DNA of 64,000 nucleotides from Pseudomonas sp. QS1027 (GTDB lineage Bacteria > Pseudomonadota > Gammaproteobacteria > Pseudomonadales > Pseudomonadaceae), in assembly GCF_002814235.1 (NCBI RefSeq), contig NZ_PHSU01000007.1:1-64000 (forward strand), in the 5' to 3' direction. Of this stretch, positions 26,801 through 34,985 are shown piece by piece. The position numbers and the translations under genes are program-made. Positions within the stretch are counted from its first letter, which is position 1. Every line of letters starts with the position of its first letter. Below the pieces are notes generated by a model. It was not told the DNA's origin, did no database searches, and saw only the letters and a list, made by a program, of their open reading frames with translations.

Positions 26801-28229
26801 CGACCGCCTGCACCGCGAGGTGCTGCGCACCCAAGGGCAACTCGGCACCCGTAGCGAATACGACCGCGCCGGACGCCTGCGTTCGCGCCTGCGTCGCCCG
26901 GTCGGCCAACCCTCGGCGCTGCCCGCGCCGACGCAACAACATTTCGACTACGACCCCGCCGATCACCTGGTCGGCCGCCTCGACCAGCAGCCGGGCAGCC
27001 CCCATCGACAGTTGATGCACCACGATGCCAGCGGTCGTATCGTCGCCAGCCAGGACAGCGTCCAGGGCCAGAACGAGACCTTCGCCTACGACGCCGCCGC
27101 CAACCTGCTGGACGGCCCCCAGGGTGGCCGGGTGCTGCACAACAAGCTGCTGACCTACCAGGACAAGCGCTACCGTTACGACGCCTTCGGCCGGATGATC
27201 GAGAAGCGCAGCGGCAGTCATCGGGTCCAGCGTTTTGCCTACGATGCCGAACACCGTCTGATCGAAGTGCGCAACCAGGACGGCGCGCGGGAAACGGTCG
27301 TGCGCATGAGCTACGACCCGCTGGGCCGGCGCATCGCCAAGGGCGAGCACGACAGCCACGGCTATCCCCTGGGCGAAACCCGTTTCACCTGGGACGGTTT
27401 GCGCCTGCTGCAGGAGCACCGACACAGCCTGAGCAGCCTGTACCTCTACGCCGACGACGGTCACGAGCCGCTGGCCCGGGTCGACGGCAGCGGCGCGTTG
27501 CAGAAAATCCGCTATTACCACAACGACCAGAGCGGCTTGCCGGAACAACTGACGGAAAGCGACGGCCATGTGGTCTGGCGGGCCCGCTACCGGATCTGGG
27601 GCAATACCGTCAGCGAAACCCGCGAGCCCTATTACCTGGAAGAGCAGAACCTGCGTTTCCAGGGGCAATACCTGGACCGGGAAACCGGGCTGCACTACAA
27701 CACTTTCCGCTTCTATGACCCGGATATCGGCCGCTTTACCACCCCCGACCCAATCGGCCTGGCCGGTGGCATCAACCTGTACGCCTATGCGCCGAACCCA
27801 CTGACCTGGGCCGATCCGCTGGGACTGAGCAAATGCAGTGGTGGGGCCGCCAAGGGACCGCCGGGGCCGACACTGCCGAAGAACATCGCCGAGACCTTCA
27901 CCGGTGGCACGTACAAAAACCGCAAACTCGCCAACAACGAGACGTACTACAAGTACCATGGCGTCGATAACCGGACCGGGCGCAAATTCGCCTGGCTCAC
28001 CAACCAGAAATACACATCGGAAGACCAACTGCGCGCCGACCTCGCGATCCGTCATGACTGGGGCGTCAAGATCACCCGGGTCTCGGAATTCAACGTGCCC
28101 AAGGGCACCTGGATCAGCGAAGGGCCGGCGGCGCCGCAAGGTGCCGGCTACCCGGGTGGTGGCTATCAGGGCGTGGTCTCGAACCTGCCCCGCGCGTGGG
28201 TCGTCAATACCTTAGGAGTCCCCTGGTAA
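23808..28229 (+). CDS. T6SS Rhs effector 2 (prePAAR-TM-PAAR-Rhs-toxin)
   Basis: A 1473-residue paralogue of Rhs effector 1, with prePAAR AARLGDALSHT, hydrophobic blocks, PAAR and Rhs cage in the same order and nearly the same sequence. The core ends in DPLGL at 1336-1340. The 133-residue tip differs completely: it contains FTGGTYKNRKL, TYYKYHG, GRKFAWLT, a DLAIRHDWG segment and GPAAPQGAGYPGGGYQ. The order of aromatic/basic motif, then a glycine-rich GGG.Q ending, recalls TNT or ADP-ribosyltransferase-like NAD-using toxins; this is a weak, unsearched similarity. Unlike Rhs1, the tip keeps the GC-rich codon use of the core. No Eag gene adjoins it, so it may share the one at 13828. Confidence 0.9.
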   Translation: MSDPLWAARLGDALSHTSMMADILGGVLEVAANVAIGALATAAVVAATGITVATGGLGACVLGAVVGVIVGVAMSKTGADKGLSKMCEGIGNSLFPPTVQATILTGSTDTLINSIPAARAAGAVPSHVEAAGTPDSEEPAPEASYLDIAKGFFAQMWRPTVATPAPGAVPKPLDLVTCMKHPPMPPQFLAEGSEKVSINGQPAVRSGDRSTCDATVVSSGLISPNVTIGGGSVVVREIRSGKTPGVGLAITALMMLKGSKGKFLSNLPCMLLAGVNSFVTSQAIGALTNAIVGSPNPVHAATGAKVLGGQDELDFVLPGLLPIGWQRFYNSRDERRNGLFGAGWSVPYEVSVRIEPHPEGGERLIYTDEQARRIDMGSIALGSAVFSAGEGLSVRRHGNGQLLIESDDGLYRLFEALPGEPTHLRLTQLGDRNDNRIYLDYDVSGRLVRLRDTFDLVQVQLIYSDIWPNRVSHIERLHPDRPNELLVSYTYDSSGDLAQVLDATGHAQRRFAYDDGQRLVEHQLSVGLRCFYQWAQVDGREWRVVRHWTDEGDEYAFDYDLDAGTTRITDNLKRTSTRNWNPQHQITEYTDNLGQTWQFQWNDERQLLGATDPQGGQYQFSYDESGNLSATADPLGRSESTLWLDHWALPLVETDAAGNSWQFRYDSRGNCIQETNPLGHVTRYRVDAQGQTVEIIDASGKSKTLRWSPLGQLLEHIDCSGYPTRLGYDERGLLRTITDALGERTQYDYDPQGRLLNSHLPDGRTHQYQRNADGQLIGYTDPAGQTVAYHYDRRGQVRQRIDASGRQVQFSYDAYGRLQALTNENGESYRFAWDAGDRLVEQQDLDGSARRYTYNARNDVTRVDALPAPYGSGLAAVPATPVTPIVHHLERDAVGRLTAKITDDGRTEYGYDALDQLTAVTFTDNDGNAQTLGFAYDALGQLLEEQGAAGSLQHHYDELGNLIQTQLPDGRWLNRLYYGSGHLHQINLDGRVVSDFERDRLHREVLRTQGQLGTRSEYDRAGRLRSRLRRPVGQPSALPAPTQQHFDYDPADHLVGRLDQQPGSPHRQLMHHDASGRIVASQDSVQGQNETFAYDAAANLLDGPQGGRVLHNKLLTYQDKRYRYDAFGRMIEKRSGSHRVQRFAYDAEHRLIEVRNQDGARETVVRMSYDPLGRRIAKGEHDSHGYPLGETRFTWDGLRLLQEHRHSLSSLYLYADDGHEPLARVDGSGALQKIRYYHNDQSGLPEQLTESDGHVVWRARYRIWGNTVSETREPYYLEEQNLRFQGQYLDRETGLHYNTFRFYDPDIGRFTTPDPIGLAGGINLYAYAPNPLTWADPLGLSKCSGGAAKGPPGPTLPKNIAETFTGGTYKNRKLANNETYYKYHGVDNRTGRKFAWLTNQKYTSEDQLRADLAIRHDWGVKITRVSEFNVPKGTWISEGPAAPQGAGYPGGGYQGVVSNLPRAWVVNTLGVPW

Positions 28230-28486
28230 TGCCGTTGAACGCTTTATTGACCGCCTTGGACACACTGATCGCGCAGTTGCAGAAGAGCCGCAACGAGTCC
28301 GCGCCGTTTTTCATCGACAAGGCCGCTGAACTCAGAGCCGCCGGAGACATTCGCGAAGCCCTGGAAAGGCTCTCGACCTGCCGGGCCATGGCGCAATACG
28401 GCAATTTCTCCTACATCGAGGAGAGCCAGTTGGAAGTAGTGGTCGATGCCGCCGCCGCTTGCCTGGCAGCCCTGCCGAAACCCTGA
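28229..28486 (+). CDS. Predicted immunity protein to Rhs effector 2
   Basis: An 85-residue, nearly all-helical protein. Its ATG shares one base with the Rhs2 stop (TAATG), so translation is coupled; this is the typical place of a cognate immunity gene. The segment STCRAMAQYGNFSYIEES is its most distinctive part. No signal peptide or membrane segment. The in-frame upstream ATG at 28196 lies inside Rhs2 and is not needed. A terminator follows directly. Confidence 0.75.
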   Translation: MPLNALLTALDTLIAQLQKSRNESAPFFIDKAAELRAAGDIREALERLSTCRAMAQYGNFSYIEESQLEVVVDAAAACLAALPKP

Positions 28487-28498
28487 ATCGCGGGCATG

Positions 28499-28538
28499 AA
28501 AAATGGGCACCCGATCCAATCGGCGTGCCCATTTTTTC
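28499..28538. terminator. Bidirectional intrinsic terminator
   Basis: AAAAATGGGCAC and GTGCCCATTTTTT form a strong stem with A- and T-runs on both sides. It ends the Rhs2-immunity transcript on the plus strand and the HU gene on the minus strand. Confidence 0.9.
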
Positions 28539-28578
28539 TACAGCACTCCCGTTGCTCCGAGAGTCGTGTACCTGATGC

Positions 28579-28854
28579 TTACGGGTTGACGCTGTCTTTG
28601 AGAAACTTGCCCGGTTTGAACGCGACGGTATTGCTGGCCTTGATTTTCACCGGCTCGCCCGTTTGCGGGTTCTTGCCGGTACGGGCACCGCGATGACGCT
28701 GCAGAAAGGTGCCGAAACCTACCAGGGTGACGCTGTCTTTGCGGTGCAGCGCGCCGGTGATTTCTTCGAGGACGGCGTTGAGCACGCGGCTGGCCTGTTC
28801 TTTCGTGAGGTCCGCTTTTTCAGCAATTGCAGCGGCGAGTTCTGGTTTACGCAT
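28579..28854 (-). CDS. HU-family DNA-binding protein
   Basis: A small nucleoid protein of 91 residues starting MRKPELAAAIAEKADL. The HU/IHF signature GFGTFLQRHRGARTGKNPQT lies at about residues 46-65, and the DNA-binding arm ends in TVAFKPGKFLKDSVN. It is a divergent HU rather than HupA/HupB proper. Start at ATG 28854 behind an AGAGGC element; the frame upstream is not HU-like. It stands between the Rhs2 terminator and rubB. Confidence 0.93.
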   Translation of the reverse strand: MRKPELAAAIAEKADLTKEQASRVLNAVLEEITGALHRKDSVTLVGFGTFLQRHRGARTGKNPQTGEPVKIKASNTVAFKPGKFLKDSVNP

Positions 28855-29042
28855 AATGAAGCCTCTTTGACGGTTTTTTGTTGTTATGTCCGTGCTGTTC
28901 TTCCGGAACAGCGCCCAAGGCGCCGCAGGCTCTACTCTGCGGCAGACGGGAGTGAGGATGGCACGAGGCAAGGCACCGCGCCAGTCTCGTTACGACCTTT
29001 GTAGAGGCAAAAACAGGGTGTTTACGACAGAAGGACCGGTAT

Positions 29043-30191
29043 TTACGCCAGCAGCGGCGGAAGTTCCTTGTTCAGGGCCAGTTTTTCCATCACCGCCGCA
29101 CCGGTCAGGGCATAACCCAGCAGCCGACCGCCGGTGTCGCGGCACAAGGCCTTGATGTCGGCGCCCTGCCCTTCGACCGCCCAGACGCCTTCACTACCCC
29201 GGGGCGGCGGCGACACCACCAGCGGGCACACCGGCGTCTTCACGGTGATCGGCATCGCGCCGTAGCTCACCGCCGTGGCGTTGCCGGCCAGGGTCTGGGC
29301 CAGCGCCCGGGCACAGCTCATCAGCGGCATGACGTACAGCAGGTTCAAGCCATCGACCTCGGCGCAGTCGCCCAGGGCATAGATATTGGCGTGGGAGGTT
29401 TTCAGGTGACGGTCGACCACCACCCCACGATTGACCTGCAAGCCGGCCGCCGCCGCCAGGTCGATGCGCGGGCGCAGGCCGATGGCCGAGACCACCACGT
29501 CGCAGACCACGGTGGCGCCGTCTGACAGGTGCGCCTCCAGATGATCGCCGCTGCGTTGCAGGCGGGTCAGCACCGGGCCCAGGTGGAAGCGCGCACCGAG
29601 GCTTTCCAGGCCGGCTTGCACAGCAGCGGCCGCCGCCGGGTGCAGCAGCGTCGGCATGACCTGCTCGCACGGCGCGACCAGTTCCACCTGGTAACCGCCG
29701 AGGATCAGGTCATTGGCGAACTCACAGCCGATCAGCCCGGCGCCCAGCAGCAGCACGCGCTGCTTACCCGCTGCCGCCGCGCGGAAGCGCGCGTAGTCTT
29801 CCAGGTCGTTGATCGGGAAAATCGCCTCGGGGGCATCGCCTTCCACCGGCACCCGCACGGTTTCCGCGCCCCAGGCCAGGATCAGGTCACGGTAGCTCAC
29901 CGCTTCCTCGCCGATCCACAGGCGCTTGTGGCCCGGGTCGATGCCGCTGATACGGGTGTGGGTGCGGATCTCGGCCTTGAGTTGCTCGGCCATGGCGCCG
30001 GGCTCGGCCATGCTCAGGCCGTCGGCGTCCTTGTTCTTGCCGAAGCCGGTGGAGAGCATGGGCTTTGAGTAGGAACGCCCGTCATCGGCGGTGATCAGCA
30101 GCAGTGGGGTTTCGCTGTCGAGCTTGCGAAACTCCCGGGCCAGGTTGTAACCGGCAAGCCCGGTACCGACGATCACGACAGGTGCGCTCAT
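29043..30191 (-). CDS. rubB: Rubredoxin-NAD(+) reductase
   Basis: FAD flavoprotein that passes electrons from NADH to rubredoxin, supporting alkane hydroxylases or oxidative-stress reactions. The 382-residue protein has the N-terminal dinucleotide fold [16 protein letters not shown] (about residues 5-20), a second NAD-binding [13 protein letters not shown] near residue 150, and the C-terminal GDCAEVDGL motif for FAD. GGAGAAAGGA precedes ATG 30191. It lies just downstream of the rubredoxin gene on the same strand, probably in one operon. Confidence 0.92.
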   Translation of the reverse strand: MSAPVVIVGTGLAGYNLAREFRKLDSETPLLLITADDGRSYSKPMLSTGFGKNKDADGLSMAEPGAMAEQLKAEIRTHTRISGIDPGHKRLWIGEEAVSYRDLILAWGAETVRVPVEGDAPEAIFPINDLEDYARFRAAAAGKQRVLLLGAGLIGCEFANDLILGGYQVELVAPCEQVMPTLLHPAAAAAVQAGLESLGARFHLGPVLTRLQRSGDHLEAHLSDGATVVCDVVVSAIGLRPRIDLAAAAGLQVNRGVVVDRHLKTSHANIYALGDCAEVDGLNLLYVMPLMSCARALAQTLAGNATAVSYGAMPITVKTPVCPLVVSPPPRGSEGVWAVEGQGADIKALCRDTGGRLLGYALTGAAVMEKLALNKELPPLLA

Positions 30192-30233
30192 TCCTTTCTC
30201 CAAATCCATAGATTGTGTTTAAAAATTGATCAA

Positions 30234-30401
30234 TCAGCCGATTTCGATCATTTCGAAATCTGTTTTGCCGACGCCACAGTCCGGGCACAGCCAGTCGCCG
30301 GGGACATCTTCCCAGCGGGTCCCGGGGAGGATGCCATCATCCGGCCAACCGTCTTTTTCGTCGTAGATCAGCCCGCAGACCACACATTGCCACTTCTTCA
30401 T
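30234..30401 (-). CDS. rubA: Rubredoxin
   Basis: A 55-residue iron protein and electron carrier. Both metal-binding knuckles are intact: CVVCG (residues 6-10) and CPDCG (39-43), with the invariant IYDE and PDDG elements between them. GAGGAAGT precedes ATG 30401. It precedes rubB, its reductase. Only one rubredoxin gene is present here; from memory P. aeruginosa has two at this place. Confidence 0.95.
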   Translation of the reverse strand: MKKWQCVVCGLIYDEKDGWPDDGILPGTRWEDVPGDWLCPDCGVGKTDFEMIEIG

Positions 30402-30604
30402 CTCGTTACTTCCTCGGTTCCCAGGCGTTTGACGGCACGGACAGTCGATAGGTGCAGCGTTGCCGTCCGGCTCAGGGCGTTTTGTACTGATCGAAGCCCG
30501 CCGATGCAAGCACGATCGACAGTGCTGATAAACCGGGCGCTCTAAACGGCCGGACCGCCTGTGATAAGCTCGGCGCCTCACTGGCTGCCAATCAACTGCC
30601 CATC

Positions 30605-31168
30605 GTGCCGCACAAAGCCCCCGTTCCAGCGTCTCCCGCCTGGCTCACGCAGAGCCGGCTGACCACCCCGCCAGACGCACACACCCTCGACTGGTTATTT
30701 GACGAAGGGTCTCTTACCCGTCGCCTTACCGCACTTTCCGATAATGCTTTCAGTGTCACGCCACTGTTCGAAGGCTGGCAACCGCTGCGCGACGACGAGT
30801 GCGCCGCACTGGAGTTGCCCGGTGAAAGCCTGGGTTGGGTGCGCGAGGTGTATTTGCGCGGTCACGGCCAGCCCTGGGTGTTCGCCCGCAGCGTCGCGGC
30901 GCAGAGTGCCTTGCGCGAAGGCGGCCTGAATATGGATGAATTGGGCAGCCGTTCACTGGGTGAACTGCTGTTCTGCGATCAGGCGTTCGAGCGCCAGGCC
31001 ATCGAGGTCTGCCATTACCCGGCGCCCTGGCTGCCACTGGAGCACCGCGCCGATAACCTCTGGGGCCGCCGTTCACGCTTCAATCGCGGGCCGCTGAGCC
31101 TGCTGGTGGCGGAGACTTTCCTGCCGAGCCTGTGGCAAGCCGTCAGTGCCTGTAGGGAGAACTGCTGA
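30605..31168 (+). CDS. ubiC: Chorismate pyruvate-lyase UbiC
   Basis: UbiC makes 4-hydroxybenzoate and pyruvate from chorismate, the first committed step of ubiquinone synthesis. The 187-residue length is normal. Family marks are WVREVYLRG (about residues 78-86, with the catalytic-site Arg), the LGELLF segment and WGRRSRF. It starts at GTG 30605 and overlaps ubiA by one base (TGATG), so it is coupled to the next enzyme of the pathway. It is divergent from the rubredoxin gene. Confidence 0.93.
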   Translation: MPHKAPVPASPAWLTQSRLTTPPDAHTLDWLFDEGSLTRRLTALSDNAFSVTPLFEGWQPLRDDECAALELPGESLGWVREVYLRGHGQPWVFARSVAAQSALREGGLNMDELGSRSLGELLFCDQAFERQAIEVCHYPAPWLPLEHRADNLWGRRSRFNRGPLSLLVAETFLPSLWQAVSACRENC

Positions 31169-32058
31169 TGTACCTGAACCTGCTCAAATCCCTGAATCGC
31201 TTGCACCCACGGGCCTGGGACTTTATCCAGCTGACCCGCATGGACAAGCCCATCGGCATTTACCTGCTGTTGTGGCCGACCCTGAGTGCCCTGTGGATCG
31301 CGGCCAAGGGTGTACCGTCGCTGGGCAACCTGCTGATCTTCACCCTCGGCGTGGTCCTGACCCGCGCCGGCGGCTGCGCCATCAATGACTTCGCCGACCG
31401 CAAGGTCGACGGCCACGTCAAACGTACCGAACAACGGCCCCTGGCGGCCGGGCGGATCAGCGGCAAGGAAGCCCTGGCGGTGTTCGCGCTGCTGATGGGG
31501 ATCAGTTTCCTGCTGGTGCTGTGCACCAACGCGACCACGGTGTGGCTATCGTTCGGTGCCCTGGCGGTAGCGGCCTGCTATCCGTTCATGAAGCGCTACA
31601 CCTATTACCCGCAGGTGGTGCTGGGCGCGGCGTATTCCTGGGGCATCCTGATGGCCTTCACCGCCGAGACCGGCAGCCTGCCCGCCGCGGCCTGGTTGCT
31701 GTATATCGCCAACCTGCTGTGGACGGTGGCGTTCGACACCTACTACGCCATGACCGACCGTGAGGACGACCTGAAGATCGGCGTGAAATCCACCGCCATT
31801 CTGTTCGGCGAGGCCGATCGGGTGATTATCCTGACCTTGCAGGGCCTGATGCTCGGCTGCCTGCTGCTGGCCGGAGCGCGGTTCGAGTTGGGGGGCTGGT
31901 TCCATGTCGGGCTTTTGGCCGCGGCGCTGTGTTTTGTCTGGGAATCCTGGGTCACTCGGGGCAAGGACCCGCAGCTCTGCTTCAAGATGTTCCTGCACAA
32001 CCACTGGGCGGGGTTGGCGATTTTCCTGGGAGTGGTGCTGGACTACGCGACGCGCTGA
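31168..32058 (+). CDS. ubiA: 4-hydroxybenzoate polyprenyltransferase UbiA
   Basis: Membrane enzyme that attaches the polyprenyl tail to 4-hydroxybenzoate. The 296-residue protein has about eight hydrophobic segments, the first prenyl-diphosphate motif NDFADRKVD (near residue 71) and the second YAMTDREDD (near residue 193). It takes the product of ubiC, to which it is coupled. A REP pair follows. Confidence 0.96.
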   Translation: MYLNLLKSLNRLHPRAWDFIQLTRMDKPIGIYLLLWPTLSALWIAAKGVPSLGNLLIFTLGVVLTRAGGCAINDFADRKVDGHVKRTEQRPLAAGRISGKEALAVFALLMGISFLLVLCTNATTVWLSFGALAVAACYPFMKRYTYYPQVVLGAAYSWGILMAFTAETGSLPAAAWLLYIANLLWTVAFDTYYAMTDREDDLKIGVKSTAILFGEADRVIILTLQGLMLGCLLLAGARFELGGWFHVGLLAAALCFVWESWVTRGKDPQLCFKMFLHNHWAGLAIFLGVVLDYATR

Positions 32059-32108
32059 TCAACCCTGCTCGCCAGCCAGGCACCCGTTCCAGAGGACACA
32101 ACGGAACC

Positions 32109-32182
32109 TGTAGGAGCCTGGCTTGCCAGCGAAGCTTTTAGCGGTCTCAAGGGCCTCTTCGCGGGCAAGCCCTGCTCCTACA
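32109..32182. repeat. REP pair
   Basis: Inverted halves TGTAGGAGCCTGGCTTGCCA and CTTCGCGGGCAAGCCCTGCT (followed by CCTACA) between the convergent ubiA and the secreted-repeat gene. It may also work as a transcription barrier. Confidence 0.85.
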
Positions 32183-32197
32183 AGGTATTGCGGTGAA

Positions 32198-32575
32198 TCA
32201 GTGCTTGGCCACGTGCCACATGCCGCCTTTGCCATCACCCATCATATCTCCAGGCTTGGCGTCCATCTTGAAGGTGTACATCGGCTTGCCGTCATGCGCC
32301 CACTGCATCATGCCGTCGTCGCGCTTGATCACCGTCCACTTGCCCTCCGGCTTGGCATCCGCCGGAGCCATCATCGGCGGCCAGTTCTCGGCGCACTTGT
32401 CGGCGCACATGGATTTACCACCCTTGTCCTTATCAAAGGTGTACAACGTCATGCCTTTGCTATCGACCATCATGCCGTCTTTCATCATGGCTGGCTCAGC
32501 CGCGAAAGCCAGGACCGGCAGCGTTAGCGCCGCCGTTACCATCAAGGCTTTCAACGAAAACGAAGAGTAAGTCAT
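32198..32575 (-). CDS. Secreted COG4315-like small repeat protein
   Basis: A 125-residue protein with a signal peptide (cleavage expected after LAFA, about residue 25). The mature part has two related repeats, GMTLYTFDKD and GKPMYTFKMD, the 'secreted repeat' (COG4315/PF03640) pattern, and is rich in methionine and lysine. The function of the family is not known. It is divergent from phoB. Confidence 0.85.
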   Translation of the reverse strand: MTYSSFSLKALMVTAALTLPVLAFAAEPAMMKDGMMVDSKGMTLYTFDKDKGGKSMCADKCAENWPPMMAPADAKPEGKWTVIKRDDGMMQWAHDGKPMYTFKMDAKPGDMMGDGKGGMWHVAKH

Positions 32576-32656
32576 AAGAACCTTCCTTTTGTGGTTGTAG
32601 GTTTCGAACCCCCAGCGTAGCCCATGAATGTGACCATTGCGGCGTGCAGAAAAAAG

Positions 32657-32674
32657 CTGTCACATGTCTGCAAT
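32657..32674 (+). promoter_or_regulatory. Pho box upstream of phoB
   Basis: CTGTCAC-ATGT-CTGCAAT: two 7-base half-sites 11 bases apart, close to the PhoB consensus CTGTCAT-N4-CTGTCAT. It ends 55 bases before phoB, so autoregulation is likely. Confidence 0.65.
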
Positions 32675-32729
32675 AATTTCGTTATCTAATGCGGCGCAAG
32701 ACAGTTAAATGACAAGAGGGTGAAGGGAT

Positions 32730-33419
32730 ATGGTTGGCAGGAGCATTCTGATCGTCGACGACGAAGCGCCCATCCGCGAGATGATCGCCGTGGCGTTGGA
32801 AATGGCCGGCTATGACTGCCTGGAAGCCGAAAACTCCCAGCAGGCCCACGCGATCATCGTCGATCGCAAACCCGACCTGATCCTGCTTGACTGGATGCTC
32901 CCCGGCACCTCGGGCATCGAGCTGGCCCGGCGCCTCAAGCGCGACGAGCTGACCGGCGACATCCCGATCATCATGCTCACCGCCAAGGGCGAAGAGGACA
33001 ACAAGATCCAGGGTCTTGAAGTCGGCGCCGATGACTACATCACCAAGCCGTTCTCCCCACGGGAACTGGTGGCCCGCCTCAAGGCCGTGCTGCGCCGTGC
33101 CGGTCCGACCGACGGCGAAGCCCCCATCGAAGTCGGCGGCCTGCTGCTCGATCCCATCAGCCACCGGGTGACCATCGACGGCAAACCGGCGGAAATGGGG
33201 CCTACCGAATACCGCCTGTTGCAGTTCTTCATGACCCACCAGGAGCGCGCCTACACCCGTGGCCAGTTGCTGGACCAGGTCTGGGGCGGCAATGTCTATG
33301 TCGAGGAGCGCACCGTCGACGTGCATATCCGCCGCCTGCGCAAAGCCCTGGGCGATGCCTACGAGAATCTGGTACAAACCGTGCGCGGCACCGGCTATCG
33401 TTTCTCGACCAAGGGTTGA
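32730..33419 (+). CDS. phoB: Phosphate regulon response regulator PhoB
   Basis: OmpR-type response regulator that activates pst and other phosphate genes under phosphate limitation. Of the 229 residues, 1-120 form the receiver with the phospho-acceptor Asp in [10 protein letters not shown] (about residue 54) and the conserved Lys in TKPFSPREL. The C-terminal winged helix contains [17 protein letters not shown]. It precedes phoR with about 100 bases between. Confidence 0.97.
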   Translation: MVGRSILIVDDEAPIREMIAVALEMAGYDCLEAENSQQAHAIIVDRKPDLILLDWMLPGTSGIELARRLKRDELTGDIPIIMLTAKGEEDNKIQGLEVGADDYITKPFSPRELVARLKAVLRRAGPTDGEAPIEVGGLLLDPISHRVTIDGKPAEMGPTEYRLLQFFMTHQERAYTRGQLLDQVWGGNVYVEERTVDVHIRRLRKALGDAYENLVQTVRGTGYRFSTKG

Positions 33420-33525
33420 GAACAGCTGCAAACAACCCGCAATACATCGGTAACCGAGCCGCTTCACACTGGCAGCGTTGAAGCGTGTCGCTCGAATGGC
33501 TTCGCCTCCAAGGACGCATGTTGAA

Positions 33526-34848
33526 GTGAATCAAAACTGGCATGGCACCCTGATCCGCCATCTGTTGTTGCTGGTGACCGGCTGCCTGGCGGCTGGCCTG
33601 GCCAGCGGCTATTACGGTTGGAGCCTGGCCGTGGGCCTTGGGCTTTACCTGGGCTGGACCCTCAAGCAACTGCTGCGCCTGCATCAATGGCTGCGCCAGC
33701 ACAAACCCGAAGAGTCACCGCCGGACGGCTACGGCCTGTGGGGCGATGTATTCGACAGCATCTATCACCTGCAACGCCGCGACCAGCGCGTGCGCGGGCG
33801 CCTGCAAGCGGTGATCGACCGTGTCCAGGAGTCCACCGCCGCCCTCAAGGACGCGGTGATCATGCTCGACAGCGACGGCAACCTGGAATGGTGGAACCGC
33901 GCGGCGGAAACCCTGCTGGGCCTCAAGACTCCCCAGGACAGCGGCCAGCCGGTGACCAACCTGGTGCGCCATCCGCGCTTCAAGGAATACTTCGAGCAGG
34001 AAAGTTACGCCGAGCCGCTGGAAATCCCCTCGCCGACCAATGACCGGCTGCGTATCCAGCTCTATATCACCCGCTACGGCAACAACGAGCACCTGATGCT
34101 GGTGCGCGACGTGACCCGCATCCATCAGCTGGAACAGATGCGCAAGGACTTCGTCGCCAACGTCTCCCATGAGCTGCGCACGCCGCTGACGGTGATCTCC
34201 GGCTACCTGGAAACCCTGCTCGACAACGTCGAAGAGGTGAACCCGCGCTGGGTCCGCGCCCTGCAGCAGATGCAGCAGCAAGGCAGCCGCATGCAGACCC
34301 TGCTCAACGACCTGCTGCTGCTGGCCAAGCTGGAAGCCACCGACTACCCGTCGGACAACCAGCCGGTACGCATCGACACGCTGTTGCAGTCGATCAAGAA
34401 CGACGCCCAGGCCCTGTCCGGGCAACGCAACCAGACCATCACCCTGGAAGCCGACGGCGCCATCCGCCTCAAGGGCAGCGAGGCGGAATTGCGCAGCGCC
34501 TTCTCCAACCTGGTGTTCAATGCCGTCAAATACACCCCGGCCGAAGGCAATATCCGCATTCGCTGGTGGGGCGACGAGCACGGCGCGCACCTGAGCGTGC
34601 AGGACTCGGGCATCGGCATCGACAACAAGCACCTGCCGCGCCTCACCGAACGCTTCTACCGGGTCGACTCCAGCCGCAACTCCAACACCGGTGGCACCGG
34701 CCTGGGCCTGGCGATCGTCAAACACGTGTTGTTACGACATCGCGCGCGCCTGGAAATCAGCAGCGTATTGGGCCATGGCAGCACCTTCACCTGCCATTTC
34801 GCCCCGGTCCAGGTGACACGCAACAGCACCCACAACCTGCCCGCCTGA
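33526..34848 (+). CDS. phoR: Phosphate regulon sensor kinase PhoR
   Basis: Membrane histidine kinase that phosphorylates or dephosphorylates PhoB in answer to Pst-PhoU signals. It has two hydrophobic segments near the N-terminus (HLLLLVTGCLAAGL and a following helix), a PAS domain, the H-box FVANVSHELRTPLTV, and the ATP-binding G-box TGGTGLGLAIVKH. I prefer GTG 33526 (440 residues), because homologues begin near NQNWHGTLIRHL and AAGGA lies upstream. TTG 33478 or ATG 33496 would add 10-16 residues. Confidence 0.94.
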   Translation: MNQNWHGTLIRHLLLLVTGCLAAGLASGYYGWSLAVGLGLYLGWTLKQLLRLHQWLRQHKPEESPPDGYGLWGDVFDSIYHLQRRDQRVRGRLQAVIDRVQESTAALKDAVIMLDSDGNLEWWNRAAETLLGLKTPQDSGQPVTNLVRHPRFKEYFEQESYAEPLEIPSPTNDRLRIQLYITRYGNNEHLMLVRDVTRIHQLEQMRKDFVANVSHELRTPLTVISGYLETLLDNVEEVNPRWVRALQQMQQQGSRMQTLLNDLLLLAKLEATDYPSDNQPVRIDTLLQSIKNDAQALSGQRNQTITLEADGAIRLKGSEAELRSAFSNLVFNAVKYTPAEGNIRIRWWGDEHGAHLSVQDSGIGIDNKHLPRLTERFYRVDSSRNSNTGGTGLGLAIVKHVLLRHRARLEISSVLGHGSTFTCHFAPVQVTRNSTHNLPA

Positions 34849-34985
34849 GGCCTTGCCGGGACACCGGCCAGGCCAGGCCACTAGGCAACGGGCGCATCTG
34901 CCGCTACATTGGATGACTTGTGCCTGCCTTTCAGGCCTCAGCCCACCTACTTCAAATTGAAATACGGAACCCGTAAAACCCCATC

